Positions 13,958 through 16,434 of a DNA stretch of 16,434 nucleotides are shown here, one piece after another. Origin of the DNA: a bacterium (lineage in GTDB: Bacteria; Patescibacteriota; Minisyncoccia; Minisyncoccales; JANBVM01); assembly GCA_030591065.1 (NCBI GenBank), contig JAUVBU010000010.1, positions 1 to 16,434 on the forward strand, given 5' to 3'. The notes beneath the pieces were generated by a model. It was given only the letters and a program-made list of their open reading frames with translations. It searched no databases and was not told where the DNA came from. Position 1 is the first letter of the stretch, and every line of letters begins with the position of its first letter. Made by a program: the position numbers and the translations under genes.

Positions 13958-15163
13958 ATGAATTCTTTCGAAAAAGGAAAAACAAAATTATTTTTAGGGG
14001 CAATAATTGTTCTAGGAGTTTTTGCTATTGGGTTTTGGACGGGAGAGCAACAGGTTGTTTGTGAGATTTGCCCAGCTCAAGATATTAACTTTTCTCTTTT
14101 TTGGGAAGCTTATCATCAGTTACGTTCTAGCTTTGTAGATAAAAGTAAGTTTGATGAAAAAGAAATAGTTTACGGTGCTATCTCTGGAATGGTAGGTTCC
14201 CTAGAAGATCCTTATACTATGTTCTTTCCTCCAGAAGACGCTAAAAGGTTTATCGAAAACGTAAAAGGGGTTTTTGAAGGAGTGGGAATGGAAATTGGTA
14301 TTAGAAAAAATCAATTGCAAGTTATTTCTCCTCTAGAGGGCACACCAGCAAAAGAGGCTGGATTTAGAGCTGGAGACATGATTATTAAAGTTGATAATAT
14401 TTTAACTAGTGATTTAACTATTGATGAAGCCGTAGATTTAATTAGAGGCCCAAGAGGAACTGAAGTGGTTTTAACAATTTATCGTGACGACTGGAAAGAA
14501 ACTAAAGATATCGCTGTTACTAGGGGGGTAATTGAAATTCCTTCTTTAGAATGGGAAATTCTTCAAGCTACAAACGACCAAGGTCAAAACGTTGATATTG
14601 CTTATCTAAAGCTTTATCAATTTAGTGGAAAGGCTGGGGTTGATTTTAATAATGCTGTCTTGGAAATACTAAACAGTCCGGCTAAAAAATTAATTTTAGA
14701 TTTAAGAAATAATCCTGGTGGCTATTTAGAAATTGCTCAAGACATTGCTGGCTGGTTTCTGGAAAAAGGCCAAACTGTAGTCATTGAAGACTTTGGAACG
14801 GGAGAGAAAAGAGATTATAGGGCCGAGGGAAGCGGAAAGCTTTTAGATTATACGGTTGTGGTATTAATTAACGAAGGATCAGCTTCTGGGTCAGAAATTT
14901 TGGCTGGTGCTTTAAGGGATAATCGTGGTATATTATTAATAGGAGAAAAGTCTTTTGGAAAGGGCTCAGTTCAAGAAGTACAAAACCTAACTGGGGGCTC
15001 AAGTTTAAAAATTACGGTTGCAAAATGGCTTACTCCTTCAGGTCAACTTATTACTGAAGTTGGGCTGGAACCAGATATTGTAGTAGAAATAACAGCTGAA
15101 GATTATGACGAGGAAAGAGATCCTCAACTAGACAAAGCTATTGAAGTAATAAGAGACTTATAG
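13958..15163 (+). CDS. S41 family C-terminal processing peptidase (CtpA/Prc type)
   Basis: A 401-residue serine protease from ATG 13958 (an in-frame TTG at 13940 is less likely). An N-terminal anchor (~12-28) puts the catalytic part outside the membrane, where this family trims C-termini of exported proteins. A short N-terminal helical region contains EDPYTMFFPPED. A PDZ domain (~95-175) includes FEGVGMEIG, SPLEGTPAKEAGFRAGD and the LIRGPRGTEV segment. The S41 core carries LILDLRNNPGG and the catalytic dyad: Ser310 in EGSASGSEI and Lys335 in KSFGKGSVQ, separated by the 25 residues typical of the family. A CEIC pair just after the anchor is unusual. Upstream is a small inverted repeat (TAGAC/GTCTA, 13921-13935). 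It lies 14 bp before rplI. Its location next to a surface-protein cluster makes those proteins plausible substrates, but the link is not proven. Confidence 0.93.
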   Translation: MNSFEKGKTKLFLGAIIVLGVFAIGFWTGEQQVVCEICPAQDINFSLFWEAYHQLRSSFVDKSKFDEKEIVYGAISGMVGSLEDPYTMFFPPEDAKRFIENVKGVFEGVGMEIGIRKNQLQVISPLEGTPAKEAGFRAGDMIIKVDNILTSDLTIDEAVDLIRGPRGTEVVLTIYRDDWKETKDIAVTRGVIEIPSLEWEILQATNDQGQNVDIAYLKLYQFSGKAGVDFNNAVLEILNSPAKKLILDLRNNPGGYLEIAQDIAGWFLEKGQTVVIEDFGTGEKRDYRAEGSGKLLDYTVVVLINEGSASGSEILAGALRDNRGILLIGEKSFGKGSVQEVQNLTGGSSLKITVAKWLTPSGQLITEVGLEPDIVVEITAEDYDEERDPQLDKAIEVIRDL

Positions 15164-15177
15164 TAAACTATTTTATT

Positions 15178-15624
15178 ATGCGAATTATAATCCTTCAAGA
15201 CCTTGAGAGTCTTGGTAAAAAATACGAAATCAAAGACGTTAAAGATGGTTATGCCAGGAATTTTTTAATTCCCAAAGGTTATGCGAAGCTAGCAACAGAA
15301 AAAGCTTTAAGGGAATTAGAGATTCAAAAAGGTGCAGAAGAAAAAGTTGCAGAAGAAAGCTTAGAGAAAATTCAAAAAGTGGCAGTTTCTATGGACGGAC
15401 AAGAGGTCTCTATTTCTGTTAAAGTGGGGAAAGAAGGTCAACTTTTTGAATCTGTTACCTCTAAAAAGATTTGCGACAAACTAAAAGAGTTAGGGTTTAA
15501 TATTAAAAAGGATCAACTTGAACTTTCTCAGCCTATTAAAGAATTAGGAGAATTTCCAATTAAGGTTAAATTTGAACATAACCTTGAGGTAGAAATTACT
15601 ATAATTGTGGTTGAGGGGAAATAA
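15178..15624 (+). CDS. rplI: Ribosomal protein bL9
   Basis: A 148-residue protein of normal bL9 length, a component of the 50S subunit that binds 23S rRNA near the L1 stalk. The N-terminal RNA-binding domain is clear: MRIIILQDLESLGKKYEIKD, then VKDGYARNFLIPKGYAKLAT, which holds the family's NFLIP(K/R)G(Y/L)A signature. A long Glu/Lys-rich connecting helix (~42-75) follows, and then the C-terminal domain (~78-148) with GKEGQLFESVTSKKI, matching the usual G-x-LFGSVT segment. It follows the protease gene by 14 bp and ends before a strong terminator. The ATG is preceded by TTTTATT rather than a Shine-Dalgarno sequence. Confidence 0.97.
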   Translation: MRIIILQDLESLGKKYEIKDVKDGYARNFLIPKGYAKLATEKALRELEIQKGAEEKVAEESLEKIQKVAVSMDGQEVSISVKVGKEGQLFESVTSKKICDKLKELGFNIKKDQLELSQPIKELGEFPIKVKFEHNLEVEITIIVVEGK

Positions 15625-15630
15625 ATAATA

Positions 15631-15672
15631 AGACAATCAGAAAATTAACTCATTCTAGATTGTCTATTTTTT
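15631..15672 (+). terminator. Rho-independent terminator after rplI
   Basis: AGACAATC plus AGAA (15631-15642) pairs with TTCT plus GATTGTCT (15653-15665). This gives 12 perfect pairs with one bulged A at 15657 and a 10-nt loop. It is followed by ATTTTTTG. It lies 6 bp after the rplI stop, so pyrG is probably transcribed from its own promoter or by readthrough. Confidence 0.75.
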
Positions 15673-15692
15673 GTTAATTCTAATTTTTTATT

Positions 15693-16434
15693 ATGGCCCG
15701 ATTTATTTTTATTGCTGGCGGCGTAATGTCAGGAATAGGGAAAGGCATTTCAATAGCGTCTATAGGAAGGATTTTAAAGTCAAAGGGCTTTAAAGTTACT
15801 GCGGTTAAAGCAGATCCCTATATCAATGTTGATGCCGGAACAATGAATCCCGTAGAACACGGGGAAGTTTTTGTTATGGATGACGGAACAGAGTGTGATC
15901 AAGATATTGGAAATTACGAAAGATTCTTAGGGGAAACCATGACTACTGACAACTATATTACAACTGGAAGAGTTTATCAGTCAGTTATTAAAAGAGAAAG
16001 AAATTTAGAATACGGAGGGAGATGTGTAGAGGTAGTCCCTGATATTCCGAACGAAGTAATTCGTCGAATTGAAAAAGCAACAAAAAACGCCGATGCCGAT
16101 TTTACTTTAGTAGAAATAGGTGGAACTATTGGAGAATATCAAAACATGCTGTTTTTAGAAGCTGCTAGGATGATGAGAATGAAGAGACCTAAAGATGTAC
16201 TTTTTATAATGGTTTCTTATTTACCAATTCCATCGACCATTGGAGAGATGAAAACAAAGCCTACTCAAACTGCAGTAAGGCTCTTAAACGGAGCTGGAAT
16301 TCAGCCCAATATTATTTTAGCTAGAGGTGAGGTTCCTTTAGATGAACCTCGGAAAAGAAAGATTTCTACTTTTTGTAATATTAAAAAAGAAGATATTATT
16401 TCTGCTCCAAACGTTGAATCAATTTATGAAATAC
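15693..16434 (+). CDS. pyrG: CTP synthase, N-terminal synthetase domain (3' end outside window)
   Basis: The frame is open to the window end, giving 247 codons of a protein usually ~530-550 residues long. The enzyme makes CTP from UTP, ATP and glutamine in the cytoplasm. The visible part is the amidoligase (synthetase) domain: GGVMSGIGKG nucleotide-binding loop, KADPYINVDAGTMNP, EHGEVFVMDDGTECDQDIGNYERF with the magnesium and substrate ligands, GGRCVEVVPDIPNEV, and a GEMKTKPTQTAV segment. Several positions differ from common bacterial PyrG, for example GGR-C-VEVVPD where most have GGTVQVIPH, and GTIGEYQNMLFLEA where most have GTVGDIES-x-PFLEA. This marks it as a divergent branch. The glutaminase domain lies beyond the window. 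The ATG at 15693 is preceded by TTTTTTATT and no Shine-Dalgarno sequence. Confidence 0.96.
   Translation, partial: MARFIFIAGGVMSGIGKGISIASIGRILKSKGFKVTAVKADPYINVDAGTMNPVEHGEVFVMDDGTECDQDIGNYERFLGETMTTDNYITTGRVYQSVIKRERNLEYGGRCVEVVPDIPNEVIRRIEKATKNADADFTLVEIGGTIGEYQNMLFLEAARMMRMKRPKDVLFIMVSYLPIPSTIGEMKTKPTQTAVRLLNGAGIQPNIILARGEVPLDEPRKRKISTFCNIKKEDIISAPNVESIYEI

Noticed and set aside
13958..13960. A sigma70-type promoter just before the protease gene (TTGTCT at 13929-13934)
   Set aside because: No -10 match sits at a suitable distance; the nearest TATTAT overlaps the start codon at 19-bp spacing.

Overview
The window is AT-rich and densely coded, with every recognisable gene on the + strand. 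It looks like part of a small-genome bacterium, most likely a member of the Candidate Phyla Radiation (Patescibacteria, Parcubacteria-like). That placement is an inference. It rests on a divergent CTP synthase, starts that lack Shine-Dalgarno sequences, short intergenic gaps, and long arrays of paralogous beta-rich surface proteins with C-terminal membrane anchors. UGA acts as a stop, so the recoded-UGA lineages (Gracilibacteria, Absconditabacteria) are unlikely. A ribosomal protein bL9 gene is present, which several CPR groups are known to lack.

Layout. Positions 1-1412 hold the 3' part of a large secreted protein. Positions 1440-2700 hold a self-contained unit: an extended -10 promoter, a structured leader, a secreted protein (1575-2636) homologous in its C-terminal domain to the first one, and a strong hairpin terminator. 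A long co-directional cluster follows. It starts with three paralogous membrane-anchored proteins resembling DUF916/WxL-interacting proteins (2758-3870, 3897-4880, 4899-6533). The third carries a LytR_C-type domain and is broken by one in-frame TAA. Next come a membrane-anchored SUMF1-fold protein lacking the catalytic cysteines (6591-7445) and two small coiled-coil membrane proteins (7460-7882, 7898-8266). After these are a dockerin-bearing secreted protein (8270-9982), a short secreted cohesin protein (10007-10624), an Hsp20 chaperone with its own promoter (10660-11127), a degenerate PrsW-like membrane protein with a zinc ribbon (11132-12046), and a membrane-anchored cohesin protein (12068-13870). 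The right end is housekeeping: an S41 C-terminal processing protease (13958-15163), bL9 (15178-15624), a terminator, and the start of pyrG (15693 to the window end).

How it may work together. The C-terminal domains of the first two proteins end in AGxYxxxxxYICxPT(F/Y). This resembles the end of the WxL cell-wall-binding domain, with Y-I-C in place of W-x-L. They sit beside three DUF916-like anchored proteins, the classical partners of WxL proteins in Firmicutes. Downstream, one dockerin protein and two cohesin proteins form a likely calcium-dependent docking set, and the dockerin protein shares its N-terminal domain with the WxL-like protein at 1575. I infer a modular cell-surface complex that combines a WxL/DUF916-like system with a non-cellulosomal cohesin-dockerin system. 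No carbohydrate-active enzyme is visible, so the role is more likely adhesion, surface-layer scaffolding or host attachment than polysaccharide breakdown. All family names were assigned by reading motifs, without database searches.
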